From positions 1 to 25,909 of IMG/VR virus record IMGVR_UViG_3300030419_005565: 25,909 nt of DNA. One strand, given 5' to 3'. The notes beneath the pieces are model-generated. The model did no database searches. It was given only the letters and a program-made list of their open reading frames with translations, and was not told where the DNA came from. The translations under genes were made by a program, and so were the position numbers. Shown here in pieces: positions 1 to 8,225 of the stretch. The stretch comes from a virus. Every line of letters begins with the position of its first letter. Within the stretch, counting starts at the first letter, position 1.

Positions 1-240
1 GTGTTGTTCGACACTGAAAGCGTTCTTCCTCTAATACAAAAAATAAAACCTAAAGTGTTAGTAAAAGGTGGTAATTATAACACTAAACCTTGCGCAATAC
101 AAGAGCAAATAGTAGGTCAAGAGTTTGTGGAAAGTTATGGTGGCAAGGTAATAACCGCGCCTATGATAGAAGGTGTATCCACCACTAATATCGTAGAAAA
201 AATATCAAGGAATAATCATGTTATACAGCATACAAGATAA
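1..240 (+). CDS. hldE: HldE/RfaE C-terminal-type heptose-1-phosphate nucleotidyltransferase, 5' end cut by window edge
   Basis: Only the last 79 residues are inside the window; the frame is open at base 1, so the true start lies upstream and the GTG at base 1 should not be taken as the start. Visible motifs are LVKGGNY, then IVGQEFVESYGGKV, then IEGVSTTNIVEKI near the end. These match the C-terminal part of the adenylyltransferase domain of HldE (RfaE domain II), which joins heptose-1-phosphate to ATP to give an NDP-heptose in the cytoplasm. Whether a PfkB kinase domain precedes it cannot be seen. The gene overlaps the FkbM methyltransferase by 23 bases. Context agrees: a heptose kinase and a phosphoheptose isomerase lie about 8-9 kb downstream. 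A related cytidylyltransferase of the same fold acting on another sugar phosphate or glycerol-phosphate is the main alternative. Confidence 0.8.
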   Translation: MLFDTESVLPLIQKIKPKVLVKGGNYNTKPCAIQEQIVGQEFVESYGGKVITAPMIEGVSTTNIVEKISRNNHVIQHTR

Positions 241-1075
241 GTTAAAAATAGATTTACCCATTCGACATGCAGATAAGGTTGATGCCTATAATGAAGAGTG
301 GGATAAGGAGAACGGGCAAGGTTGGGAAGTAAAAAACTTTATTGAGCTAACTAAAGATAGAAAGAGCTTATACGATGTTGGAGGTAATGTAGGTTTCTTT
401 TCATATGTATTCTGTTTAAATAACAACGATGATCAAATGAAAAGATCTTATTGTTTTGAACCATCACCAGAGGGTTTGACTAATGCTGTAGAGATTATTA
501 ATCACAATGATTGGTTTGATCGCATTAAACTTTTTCCTATGTTCGTTGGTGATAAGAATGGAGTCGTAAGTGTTCTTACCGAAGAGTCTGGAACTTTTGT
601 TGTTAGGTTTGAAAAAGAAGACCCTAATTTTCAAATAGTAAAAAAGAAAGAGATAGGCGGTAGAATAGCCACTCTTGACGATTTTACTTGGATTGCTGAA
701 ATGGGTAATGAAGATGAAGAGTATGGGTTAGATATGGTTTTTGAGGATAAAAGAGAAAGAAAAAATAAAAATTATCCCGGTTTTAATAATGGGTTTGACT
801 TAGATACTTTAAAGATTGATGTAGAAGGTTATGAACAAAGAGTGTTAAAGGGTGCTAAAGAAACAATAATGAAATACAGGCCATTAATTTTTTTAGAAAT
901 CCATTCACATTTATTAAAGTTATACAACGATAATTTAATGGAAATATATGATACTATAAAACAGTATGGTTATAATATGTACGATGTTCATATGGATGAA
1001 ATAAAAAATAAACAACAGTATGAAAGTTTGTTCGGTGCTAAGAATGAAATAAGGGTTGTTTGTAAAGGAGATTAG
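218..1075 (+). CDS. FkbM family SAM-dependent methyltransferase
   Basis: A 285-residue protein with the FkbM pattern. The SAM-binding motif LYDVGGNVGFFS is at residues 51-62, FEPSP at 80-84, and the family hallmark LKIDVEGYEQRVLKGA at 198-213, followed by LIFLEIH at 223-229. FkbM enzymes O-methylate sugars and other small molecules and are common in polysaccharide clusters, so methylation of a glycan made by the neighbouring glycosyltransferases is the simplest inference. Residues about 160-196 form a charged insertion (acidic, then KRERKNKN) between the usual motifs. The ATG at 218 has AAGGA at 207-211, a good ribosome site inside the preceding gene. It overlaps the upstream nucleotidyltransferase by 23 bases, so the two are probably translated from one message. 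The substrate is unknown. Confidence 0.85.
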   Translation: MLYSIQDKLKIDLPIRHADKVDAYNEEWDKENGQGWEVKNFIELTKDRKSLYDVGGNVGFFSYVFCLNNNDDQMKRSYCFEPSPEGLTNAVEIINHNDWFDRIKLFPMFVGDKNGVVSVLTEESGTFVVRFEKEDPNFQIVKKKEIGGRIATLDDFTWIAEMGNEDEEYGLDMVFEDKRERKNKNYPGFNNGFDLDTLKIDVEGYEQRVLKGAKETIMKYRPLIFLEIHSHLLKLYNDNLMEIYDTIKQYGYNMYDVHMDEIKNKQQYESLFGAKNEIRVVCKGD

Positions 1076-1076
1076 A

Positions 1077-1475
1077 ATGCACGAATATCAGGCAAACTTG
1101 ATAAAAATAGTTGATGGTGATACTTTAGACGCAGACATAGATTTAGGGTTTTCTGTTTGGGTAAGAAAAAGAGTTAGGTTGGTAAATATTGACACATGGG
1201 AAAGTAGAACAAGAGACAAGGAAGAAAAGAAGCGTGGATTAGCTGCAAAAGCACGATTGAAGGAATTGATCAAAGAAAACAAAAATCAATTTATCTTGAT
1301 TTCACATGGTCTTGGTAAGTTTGGTAGAGTGCTTGGAGAAATACTTTTAGATGACGATAGGAATGTAAATGATATTTTGATAGAAGAAGGTCACGCTTAT
1401 GAATATCATGGTGGAAATAAAGAAGAAGCCAGAGCAAAAGCTCAAGCTATTTTATCCGAAAGAAACAAAGATTAA
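1077..1475 (+). CDS. Staphylococcal nuclease-like (SNase/TNase) protein
   Basis: 132 residues from the ATG at 1077, chosen because AAAGGAG lies at 1064-1070. The SNase fold pattern is clear: VDGDT at 12-16, RLVNIDTWE at 34-42, GKFGRVLGEI at 80-89 and ILIEEGHAYEY at 100-110. The catalytic set of staphylococcal nuclease (R35, D40, E43, R87) maps onto R34, D39, E42 and R84 with the same R-to-D and R-to-E spacing, so the enzyme is probably active as a Ca2+-dependent phosphodiesterase on DNA or RNA. There is no signal peptide, so it would act inside the cell, unlike the secreted relatives. It sits oddly between two methyltransferases in a glycan block. Its role is unknown: host DNA breakdown, nucleotide recycling or defence against incoming DNA are all possible. 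Confidence 0.85.
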   Translation: MHEYQANLIKIVDGDTLDADIDLGFSVWVRKRVRLVNIDTWESRTRDKEEKKRGLAAKARLKELIKENKNQFILISHGLGKFGRVLGEILLDDDRNVNDILIEEGHAYEYHGGNKEEARAKAQAILSERNKD

Positions 1476-1476
1476 A

Positions 1477-2148
1477 ATGGAATTAAATATATCCGAATAC
1501 CATATTCGTAATGTAAGCCCCGATGAATATGGGGTAAAAAGACCACACTACTCCGTATTGTTATCTCACCTATCAACATACTTTAATGATTCTATAATTG
1601 TTGATTTAGGTACACGCGATGGTGACAGTGCAGTTGCTTTAGCTTATAATAAAACTAATCGTATATACACTTATGATATTTCTCATAGTGCAGATGCCGC
1701 AGAAAAATTTGACAACTTTGATAATATTAAGTATATTATAGGTAATTGTTTAGAGTCTAATTGGAATGGAATGACTTTGGATGACGATATACCAAGAAAG
1801 GTATATTTTTCAAGTATAGGCGATAAAACTGACATAAAAGGTAATCCCAAACAAGCTATAAGTGATAAGGAAATATTTTTATCAAGCAAACTCATATTTC
1901 TTGATGTTGACCCACACGATGGTTTACAAGAAAAAATAGTATCAGACTTCTTAATTGAGAACGATTGGAAAGGGGTAATGGTTTGCGATGATATTGGCAC
2001 TGGTAGGGAAGTAGAAAACAGCCACCCAGATATGTTAGCTTGGTGGAATAGTATTGATGTAAGAAAGTATAATATTGCAGATAGTATATACTCTGCTGGT
2101 ACAGGCACTGGTATCATCTGTTTTGACAATCAAAAGGTTATAATTTAA
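1477..2148 (+). CDS. Class I SAM methyltransferase-like protein
   Basis: 223 residues from the ATG at 1477, which directly follows the nuclease stop at 1475; an in-frame start at 1399 would overlap the nuclease deeply and is less likely. IVDLGTRDGDSAVALA at 41-56 resembles a glycine-containing SAM-binding loop, YTYDIS at 64-69 looks like the acidic end of strand 2, LIFLDVDPHDG at 139-149 like motif IV, and VMVCDDIG at 167-174 follows. This order is that of a Rossmann-fold methyltransferase of the kind found in phage and polysaccharide clusters. The substrate is not evident. The stop overlaps the start of the giant glycosyltransferase (TAATG), so it is translationally coupled to it; this supports a role in glycan or methyl-sugar formation by inference only. 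Confidence 0.65.
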   Translation: MELNISEYHIRNVSPDEYGVKRPHYSVLLSHLSTYFNDSIIVDLGTRDGDSAVALAYNKTNRIYTYDISHSADAAEKFDNFDNIKYIIGNCLESNWNGMTLDDDIPRKVYFSSIGDKTDIKGNPKQAISDKEIFLSSKLIFLDVDPHDGLQEKIVSDFLIENDWKGVMVCDDIGTGREVENSHPDMLAWWNSIDVRKYNIADSIYSAGTGTGIICFDNQKVII

Positions 2149-4898
2149 TGAAGACATTTCATATACTACAGTTAGCAGGGTATGGTGATACTTTATCAGC
2201 CATTACAAGACTACCTGCCTTGAAAGAGAAATATCCCGACTATAAAATTAAATTTTGGTTAGGTGGTTTTGGTAAGTCACCACAATTCTCTAAAGAGCAA
2301 TTAGAGAGAGAGGGTTACGAAGCTGCTCTAATTAAAAATCTAACTTTTCATAATCAACTGGCATCTATGCGTGACTTCTTATTAAACAAGGTCGTAAAGT
2401 CAGATGATAAGTTTGAAGATTGGTCATTTTGTGAAGAGATATTTGAGAATAAAAAACCTCACTTTGCACCTTACGATATGCAGTTTCCTTATGAGTATAA
2501 GACAGGTGAACCTACAGAACAAGCAAAAGATATTGTTAGGCAGGTTAAAGAAAAGAGTGGCGTAGCTATTCACCCATTGACCAAAGATGGTAATGCAGAA
2601 GGTTTTGAAAGTGACGTAAACAATGGTAGGTTTTGGAAGAAAGAGTTTTGGCAAGAGATTTGTGAGTTATTGAATGAAAAAGGTTTAACGCCAACATTTG
2701 TTGGTATCAATGATGAGGATTGGGGATTAAGAGAATATTGTGATAGACGGCGTATAGATTATATTGATGCTATGGGTGTTGATGTAGAAAACACTATTCA
2801 TATACTTAAAAATGTATCGGGATGTATTGCATGTAATTCATGGGATTGGGAAGTTACTAGTCGTCTTAATATCCCTACTGTTGTATTTTATACTAAAAAT
2901 CATTTCTTTATTCAGAACCATACACCCCCAACTAATCACCCATTTTGGAATACTTGTTATATAGAAACAAATTGTGTTCAAACTAAAGTAGCCACAATAC
3001 CTGCAGGTGATTCAAGTTTAGCCGGTAGAATAATGAAGGGGCAAGAAGAGCCGTCTGAAATCTTTGATAAGTTTTTCTACTTATATGAAAACAACAAAAG
3101 ACCAGATACAAAATATTCTGTTTGTATGATTACGTATAACGATGAAGAATGTGTAAGAGATACAATGGAAAATGTCACACCATATATAACAGATGATTTT
3201 GTAATTACGGATGGTGGGTCAACAGACAAAACGATAAGTATTATAGAGGAGTATAACGCTAATCTTATTCATAGAAAATGGGATGATAATTTTGAAATTC
3301 AAAAAAATAATTCACTGGATGCAGCAAATCAAGAATGGCGAATTTGGATTGATGCTGATGAAACCTATGAGCCGATATTTTGGAATCAACTATGTTGGTA
3401 TATCAGAGATGCAAATAATCGTGGTGTTGATTGTATTAATGTACCACGCATTAACACAGTAGAAGGTATAACTCAAGAATTTGCTGATCAACAAGCTTGG
3501 AATTTAAGTTATTTTAATTGGGTTAATTATCCCGACTACCAACAAAGGATTTTCAAATCTCATTGTAGGTTCGCTGGCAGAACCCATGAAAGAATTATCA
3601 ATGTTAAAAAAGATGCAGCTATTGTTGGTGTTCATTGTAATCACCCAAAAACATTAGAGAGACAAAAGGCCGGTATTAAAAGAGAACAAGATCAATATAA
3701 GATGACAGCTCAACAGGTTAAGAAAAATATAAACCTTGCTTTTAATAAAAAACTTGTTGTTCACTATCTTCATCATTTAGGTATTGGTGGAACCGCCAAG
3801 GTTGTGCAGATTTTATGTAAATACTTTAAGAAGATGGATAAGGATTTTCACCATGTGTTGGCATACAAAGCACACGGTGAGTTAGAAAGAGAACCATTTT
3901 TTGAAGAAATTCTTGGTAGAGAAAATCTAATACCATATGCATCAGTTCCAGAGTTTTACGAAGTTATTAAAGAGATAAAACCGTTCATAATGCATCGTCA
4001 AACATCTGGTCAACCAGAAATGCCGTTTGTTCCACCTATAGTTGAGCAGTGTAAACACGTAATATCTACCTCTATATTTGGTCACGTAGATGAAAGTATT
4101 AATCTAAGTAGAGCTATATATATCTCTAACAATATGCAACATTGTGCAGGTGTGTTTAATCATAATACAAGATTGATAGCCATTCCTGTAGAAGCTCCTC
4201 TTACCAATGAAGACTTACGAGAAGAACTAGATATACCTCAAGATGCTTTTGTATTCGGTCGTTTGGGAAGAGATGATAATGATATTTATGATCCTATTAA
4301 TCTTGTTTCGTTCGCACAGTTAGAAGATGATAGTTTATATTTTGTAGCTTTATCACCGTCAGAAACTCTGAAAAGAAAAGCTGAAAGTTTAGGTATAACT
4401 AATATCCGTTACGTTGATAAGACCTTAGATGACGTTAGAATCAGTAAGTTCTACAACACACTAAATGTATTAGCTCATAGTAGGAAAGACGGTGAGTGTA
4501 ATCCTGGCAACATTTGGGAGGGTTTCTCACACGGTAAGCCAGTCGTGAGTCATTATGGTATACCTTACAATGGTCACATACAAGAAATTGGTAACTGTGG
4601 TTTTGTTGTTAATAGAAGAGATAACTTTCATAATGTGTGGCAAGATTTAAACCCATCTAGTATTGTAGATATCTTAGAGTATTCACGTAGCATAGGTGTT
4701 GCTAATTTTACTTGTGAAGACAGCACTAATTCCATTAAGAACGACCAAGATGAGTATACAAGAATTATGAGGGCGTTTGCAGATGGAACAATAGATTACG
4801 ATACAATGAGTAAGAATTGTGTTAGTAGATGGGAAAGACAGGCTAAACCAGAAGTTATTACTCAACAACATTTAGATTTATATAAAGAATTATCATAA
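2148..4898 (+). CDS. Three-domain glycosyltransferase: GT9-like, GT2 and GT4 domains
   Basis: 916 residues with three glycosyltransferase units in a row. Residues 1 to about 310 resemble GT9 heptosyltransferases: GYGDTLSAITRLPALKEKYP at 11-30, VAIHPLTKDGN at 139-149, and SGCIACNSWDWEV at 224-236 leading into NIPTVVFY. Residues about 322-525 are a GT2 (GT-A) domain with SVCMITYNDEE, ITDGGSTDKT at 353-362 and the metal-binding IDADE at 401-405. Residues 534-916 are a GT-B domain of GT4 type, beginning VVHYLHHLGIGGTAK and including DAFVFGRLGRDD and the FYNTLNVLAHSRKDGECN block. No membrane segment is apparent, so it should act in the cytoplasm. Such a protein could add three sugars in succession to one acceptor. 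The GT4 part is duplicated as a separate gene at 5789-6877. Donor and acceptor are unknown; an activated heptose is suggested by the neighbouring pathway genes. Confidence 0.85.
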   Translation: MKTFHILQLAGYGDTLSAITRLPALKEKYPDYKIKFWLGGFGKSPQFSKEQLEREGYEAALIKNLTFHNQLASMRDFLLNKVVKSDDKFEDWSFCEEIFENKKPHFAPYDMQFPYEYKTGEPTEQAKDIVRQVKEKSGVAIHPLTKDGNAEGFESDVNNGRFWKKEFWQEICELLNEKGLTPTFVGINDEDWGLREYCDRRRIDYIDAMGVDVENTIHILKNVSGCIACNSWDWEVTSRLNIPTVVFYTKNHFFIQNHTPPTNHPFWNTCYIETNCVQTKVATIPAGDSSLAGRIMKGQEEPSEIFDKFFYLYENNKRPDTKYSVCMITYNDEECVRDTMENVTPYITDDFVITDGGSTDKTISIIEEYNANLIHRKWDDNFEIQKNNSLDAANQEWRIWIDADETYEPIFWNQLCWYIRDANNRGVDCINVPRINTVEGITQEFADQQAWNLSYFNWVNYPDYQQRIFKSHCRFAGRTHERIINVKKDAAIVGVHCNHPKTLERQKAGIKREQDQYKMTAQQVKKNINLAFNKKLVVHYLHHLGIGGTAKVVQILCKYFKKMDKDFHHVLAYKAHGELEREPFFEEILGRENLIPYASVPEFYEVIKEIKPFIMHRQTSGQPEMPFVPPIVEQCKHVISTSIFGHVDESINLSRAIYISNNMQHCAGVFNHNTRLIAIPVEAPLTNEDLREELDIPQDAFVFGRLGRDDNDIYDPINLVSFAQLEDDSLYFVALSPSETLKRKAESLGITNIRYVDKTLDDVRISKFYNTLNVLAHSRKDGECNPGNIWEGFSHGKPVVSHYGIPYNGHIQEIGNCGFVVNRRDNFHNVWQDLNPSSIVDILEYSRSIGVANFTCEDSTNSIKNDQDEYTRIMRAFADGTIDYDTMSKNCVSRWERQAKPEVITQQHLDLYKELS
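3747..4895 (+). repeat. Copy 1 of duplicated GT4 domain (inside the fusion gene)
   Basis: Coding repeat seen at protein level: residues 534-916 of the fusion match the 362-residue enzyme encoded at 5843-6874 in order and nearly without large gaps. DNA similarity is only patchy, so the duplication is not recent or has diverged under selection. Confidence 0.8.
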
Positions 4899-4922
4899 TA
4901 AGTTTTGTTTAAAGGAGAAAAT

Positions 4923-5789
4923 ATGTTTGACCCAAAAGATGTGCATGTAATACTTATTGGATGCCAACGAACCCAAGATTATCGACACAACCTTGAAATT
5001 ATGAGGTATAACTATCCAGACATAGGCACTAAGTTATGGATTACCACCGTCTTTAATGGCGATCAAAATCACTGCCCATCTGGTGTAGGAGAAAACACTT
5101 TTATATATCTGCCTGAAAATACAGGTTATGGATATGGAGCTTTAGATTCTTTTAATGCAGGTTTGGATTTTGCACGTTGTGGATATAGACCTTATGTAGC
5201 TATATTTAATTTTGATGTTTGGTTTCTGACACAAAATGGTTTTAGAACAGCTATGAGCGATTTTATTGAAAGTGGTAAGCAGTTTGCGGCAGGTTATCAC
5301 CAAACTCATCATTGGGCTATGACAGATTGTATGTTTTTCCGAAGAGAGTTTTTAGAAAAACTATTACCCATACAAGATAAGGTTTTGAATAGTCGTAAAG
5401 AAAATGATTGGCTTAAGAAACAAATGAGCGGTACTCAGCTTGGATTTGAAAATATGGAAGAGTGGATGCTTTATTCCTTAAATCGTGCAGTAAGTGATGG
5501 CATTCCGCGTGTTCTTGTCAACAATAAAACAAATGATGATCTTATGAATAATATTGATCCTAAAATTATAGAGGCGTGGTTTCAAATGGAAAGGGATGGT
5601 CACCCAAGATATAGGTATACAGAAAAATATAAGCTTATCCATGAACATGATGACGAAATTAAAAAGCAATTGTTAAAGGATAACAATGCTACCAAGGGTC
5701 ATAACATCTGTAAATATTTGGGTGTGAAGATACCACATAAAGTTTTGAATGATGTTCGCCAACCAGATGGTTCAACAATGGCAATCTAA
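4923..5789 (+). CDS. Putative GT-A-fold glycosyltransferase-like protein
   Basis: 288 residues from the ATG at 4923, picked over an in-frame start at 4905 because AAAGGAG lies at 4911-4917. The beginning VHVILIGCQR and the segment YVAIFNFDVWFLT (about residues 93-105) are arranged like a GT-A nucleotide-sugar fold, with FDVW in the place of the usual DxD metal site; ENTGYGYGALDSFNAGL just before it resembles the GT2 region ahead of the DxD. No close family was recognised. It lies between a multi-domain glycosyltransferase and a GT4 enzyme, and its stop overlaps the next start (TAATG), which supports a glycan role. Function by fold and context only; it could instead be a non-catalytic partner. 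Confidence 0.5.
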   Translation: MFDPKDVHVILIGCQRTQDYRHNLEIMRYNYPDIGTKLWITTVFNGDQNHCPSGVGENTFIYLPENTGYGYGALDSFNAGLDFARCGYRPYVAIFNFDVWFLTQNGFRTAMSDFIESGKQFAAGYHQTHHWAMTDCMFFRREFLEKLLPIQDKVLNSRKENDWLKKQMSGTQLGFENMEEWMLYSLNRAVSDGIPRVLVNNKTNDDLMNNIDPKIIEAWFQMERDGHPRYRYTEKYKLIHEHDDEIKKQLLKDNNATKGHNICKYLGVKIPHKVLNDVRQPDGSTMAI

Positions 5790-6877
5790 TGTTACGATCA
5801 ATATCTTCACTATCATTACAGACATCTGATATATCAAGAAGAAAACCAATTGTGATTCACCATCATAATCAACTTACGATGGGTGGCACAGAAAAGATGA
5901 GTCAAATATTTTGTAGACACTTTGTAAAAGATAATACTTTTGAACATTATGTAGCTTATAAAAAAGGTGTAGAAAACACAAGAGAACCTTACTTTAAAGA
6001 AATAGTAGGGGCGGAGAAAATGTTATGTTACGAGTCTCCTTCAGAGTTGTTAAACATCATAAAAGAAAAGAAGCCGTTTATATTGCACAGATATTCGGCT
6101 GGTATACCCGAATTTCCCTTCGTGAAAGAAATAAAAGAGCATACTCGCCATTTTGTTTCAACTGCCGTATTTGGTAATCAAGATAATACGATTGATATAA
6201 GTAAAGTAATTTATGTATCAAAACATATACAATGGTTAGCTGGCACTCAAGACACAAAGAATCATCATGTAGTTAGAAACCCAATTGAAAGCCCATACTC
6301 TACAGAAAACTTAAGAGAAGAGCTTGGTATACCCGATGATGCTTTTGTGTTTGGTAGAATTGGTAGAGATGATGAAAGTATATATGAAAACATAAATATC
6401 AGAGCTTATGCGCAAGTAGAACGTGATAATGTTTACTTTGTATTAGTTGCGCCTTCCGATAAATGTCGAGATGATATTAGGCGACTTGGTATTAAAAATG
6501 CAAAGTTTATTGAACGAACCACAAGTGAAGTTCGTATTTCACAATTCTATAATACAATAGACGTTCAAGCTCATGCGCGGCGTGATGGTGAATGTAATTC
6601 AGCAGCACACTTTGAAGGGTTTGCACATAGAGTTCCATTAATATCTCACTACGGGGAAAACTTTAATGGTCACATGGAAACTACTGGTGATGCAGGGTTT
6701 ATAGTTCTACCTAACGATGTAGAAGAATATGCGAGAATAATGAAAGCTTTCATAGACAAACAAATAGACTATGAAACACTAAGTAACAATGCATATATGC
6801 AATGGTGTAAGGTAACACCAGAGCTTATGGGTAATGCTCAATTAGATATTTACAAAGAATTATTGAAAGCCACTTGA
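5789..6877 (+). CDS. GT4-type glycosyltransferase, paralogue of the last domain of the three-domain enzyme
   Basis: 362 residues of GT-B architecture. From about residue 19 onward it aligns along its length with residues 534-916 of the upstream fusion: both share an LREEL-IP-DAFVFGR-GRDD block, RIS-FYNT followed by AH-R-DGECN, an EGF-H segment, ISHYGENFNGH or its equivalent, and an LDIYKEL or LDLYKEL end. This is a gene duplication with divergence. The GT4 fold transfers a sugar from a nucleotide donor; donor and acceptor are not known. It starts by TAATG overlap with the gene before it. Its stop TGA lies inside the -35 box of a downstream promoter (TTGACA at 6874-6879), so this is probably the end of a transcription unit, with a new one starting at once. 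Confidence 0.85.
   Translation: MLRSISSLSLQTSDISRRKPIVIHHHNQLTMGGTEKMSQIFCRHFVKDNTFEHYVAYKKGVENTREPYFKEIVGAEKMLCYESPSELLNIIKEKKPFILHRYSAGIPEFPFVKEIKEHTRHFVSTAVFGNQDNTIDISKVIYVSKHIQWLAGTQDTKNHHVVRNPIESPYSTENLREELGIPDDAFVFGRIGRDDESIYENINIRAYAQVERDNVYFVLVAPSDKCRDDIRRLGIKNAKFIERTTSEVRISQFYNTIDVQAHARRDGECNSAAHFEGFAHRVPLISHYGENFNGHMETTGDAGFIVLPNDVEEYARIMKAFIDKQIDYETLSNNAYMQWCKVTPELMGNAQLDIYKELLKAT
5843..6874 (+). repeat. Copy 2 of duplicated GT4 domain (free-standing gene)
   Basis: Second copy of the domain at 3747-4895. Its first residues (VIHHHNQLTMGGTEKMSQIF) line up with VVHYLHHLGIGGTAKVVQIL of copy 1, and both end with a -LDxYKEL- segment. Copy 2 lacks the roughly 20-30 residue insertion around the NVWQDLNPSS segment of copy 1. 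Confidence 0.8.
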
Positions 6878-6904
6878 CATATATAAAAAAATTGCTTATA
6901 TTAT
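6874..6904 (+). promoter_or_regulatory. Sigma-70-type promoter upstream of the epimerase gene
   Basis: TTGACA at 6874-6879, a 17-base spacer, then TATATT at 6897-6902 (extended TATATTATAG). The same box pair with the same spacing recurs at 14305, 18359, 24445 and 25647. The -35 box contains the stop codon of the upstream glycosyltransferase. The gene at 6944 starts 70 bases after the first base of the -35 box. Confidence 0.85.
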
Positions 6905-6943
6905 AGTATGTAAATTATAATTTTGTAAAAAGGATAACTAATA

Positions 6944-7933
6944 ATGGCTAGACATCTAATATCGGGTTGTGCAGGTTTTGTTGGTAGCAATCTTGTTCGT
7001 AGACTTTTAAAAGAAGGTCATCAAGTTTGGGGAGTAGATAGTTTGATATGTGGTTTCATGGAGAACATGAACGATTTTATTGATCACCCAAATTTTAAAT
7101 TTAGAGCTACTGATATTCGCGCAGAAAATGTTTGTGATAATATAAATCAAACCATCGACTATGTGTGGCACCTTGCAGCAAGAGGTGAAACATATTGGTG
7201 TAGAGATAATGTAGAAGAGGCGTTGGATGTTAATGTTAACGGTACATTAAACATTTTAAAACAAGCAAAGAAACTCCGTGCAAAACATTTCTATTTTTCC
7301 GATACCTCTGCAGAGTATGATAATATTATAGGTGAAGAAAATTATCCCACTGCAGAAACCGATGCACCAAACACAATTACTCCTATGGGTTATTATGCTA
7401 TTACTAAAATGGCAGCTTCACAATTTGTAAGAAGTTATGGTGAGTCACATGGTTTTGGAACAACGCTTTTTCGTTACACCAATATTTATGGCCCCTCTAT
7501 GAATCTTGAGAGAGACATACCTCCTGTGGTTGGGTCTTTTGCATCACGACTATTTGATAATAAAATTCCTATAATATATGGTGATGGTTCAAAGCGAAGA
7601 GATTTTTTACATATTGACGATCTAACTGATTTTCATATGGCTGCATTAGAATCAAGAGGTGGTAAGTCTGGAAGTGAAACTTACAATGCTGGCTTTGGAA
7701 AAAATTACTCTATCTTACAGGTATATCACAGAGTTCAAGAATCTTGTAGAAAAATTATGGATGGCACTGTGGCGTTAGTAGAATATAAAGACGATCAACC
7801 AAACGAAGCTCAGATTACATTAGCTAACATACAAAAAGCTAAAGATGAATTAGGGTGGCAACCTAAAATTTCATTTGAAGAAGGTGTAGAAAAAACTGTT
7901 AAAGGTTTATGGGAGATGAGAAATGACGGTTAG
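6944..7933 (+). CDS. NAD-dependent nucleotide-sugar epimerase/dehydratase (extended SDR)
   Basis: 329 residues. The NAD-binding GCAGFVGSN is at 8-16, HLAA at 77-80, a FSDTSAEYD segment at 118-126, the catalytic YYAITK (Y151, K155) and the substrate-side GDGSKRRDFLHIDDL at 213-227. This is the UDP-glucose 4-epimerase-like branch of extended short-chain dehydrogenases, acting on a nucleotide sugar in the cytoplasm. Given the heptose genes around it, an NDP-heptose epimerase role is possible, but the motifs do not show the substrate; epimerisation of another NDP-hexose is as likely. Its own promoter lies just upstream and GTAAAAAGGATAAC gives a fair ribosome site. The last 11 bases overlap the next gene. 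The length is normal for the family. Confidence 0.85.
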   Translation: MARHLISGCAGFVGSNLVRRLLKEGHQVWGVDSLICGFMENMNDFIDHPNFKFRATDIRAENVCDNINQTIDYVWHLAARGETYWCRDNVEEALDVNVNGTLNILKQAKKLRAKHFYFSDTSAEYDNIIGEENYPTAETDAPNTITPMGYYAITKMAASQFVRSYGESHGFGTTLFRYTNIYGPSMNLERDIPPVVGSFASRLFDNKIPIIYGDGSKRRDFLHIDDLTDFHMAALESRGGKSGSETYNAGFGKNYSILQVYHRVQESCRKIMDGTVALVEYKDDQPNEAQITLANIQKAKDELGWQPKISFEEGVEKTVKGLWEMRNDG

Positions 7934-8225
7934 TGTTGATAGACAAGGTAGAGAAAGAATAGATAATCTCAAGGCTACAAATGATGGTAAGAAGTATATT
8001 TACGAAAGCCCCGATAATGGTAAGACCATTTATAGACGGGAGATAAAAAACTATGACGAGGTATCTGGTGTGAAACTTGATCGTGATATTGATTGGCAAG
8101 AAGAGGCCACAAAGGCTTGGGGAGAGTATCGTGATGCTAAAGATAAAGTAGATTCATTAGAGTCTAAAGTTGTTGAACTGACACATACAATTAATAGAAT
8201 AAAAGAACTCACTGCACGAATATGA
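7923..8225 (+). CDS. Small protein of unknown function with C-terminal coiled coil
   Basis: 100 residues, not recognised. The N-terminal half is polar and contains KKYIYESPDNGKTIYRR, which looks like a small beta unit. The C-terminal part from about residue 62 (EATKAWGEYRDAKDKVDSLE and on to the end) has heptad-like spacing and is probably a coiled coil. It overlaps the end of the epimerase by 11 bases and the start of the heptose kinase by 4 (ATGA), so it is cotranslated with sugar genes. No catalytic motif is visible. An oligomerising accessory protein would fit, but this is a guess. Confidence 0.7.
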   Translation: MTVSVDRQGRERIDNLKATNDGKKYIYESPDNGKTIYRREIKNYDEVSGVKLDRDIDWQEEATKAWGEYRDAKDKVDSLESKVVELTHTINRIKELTARI

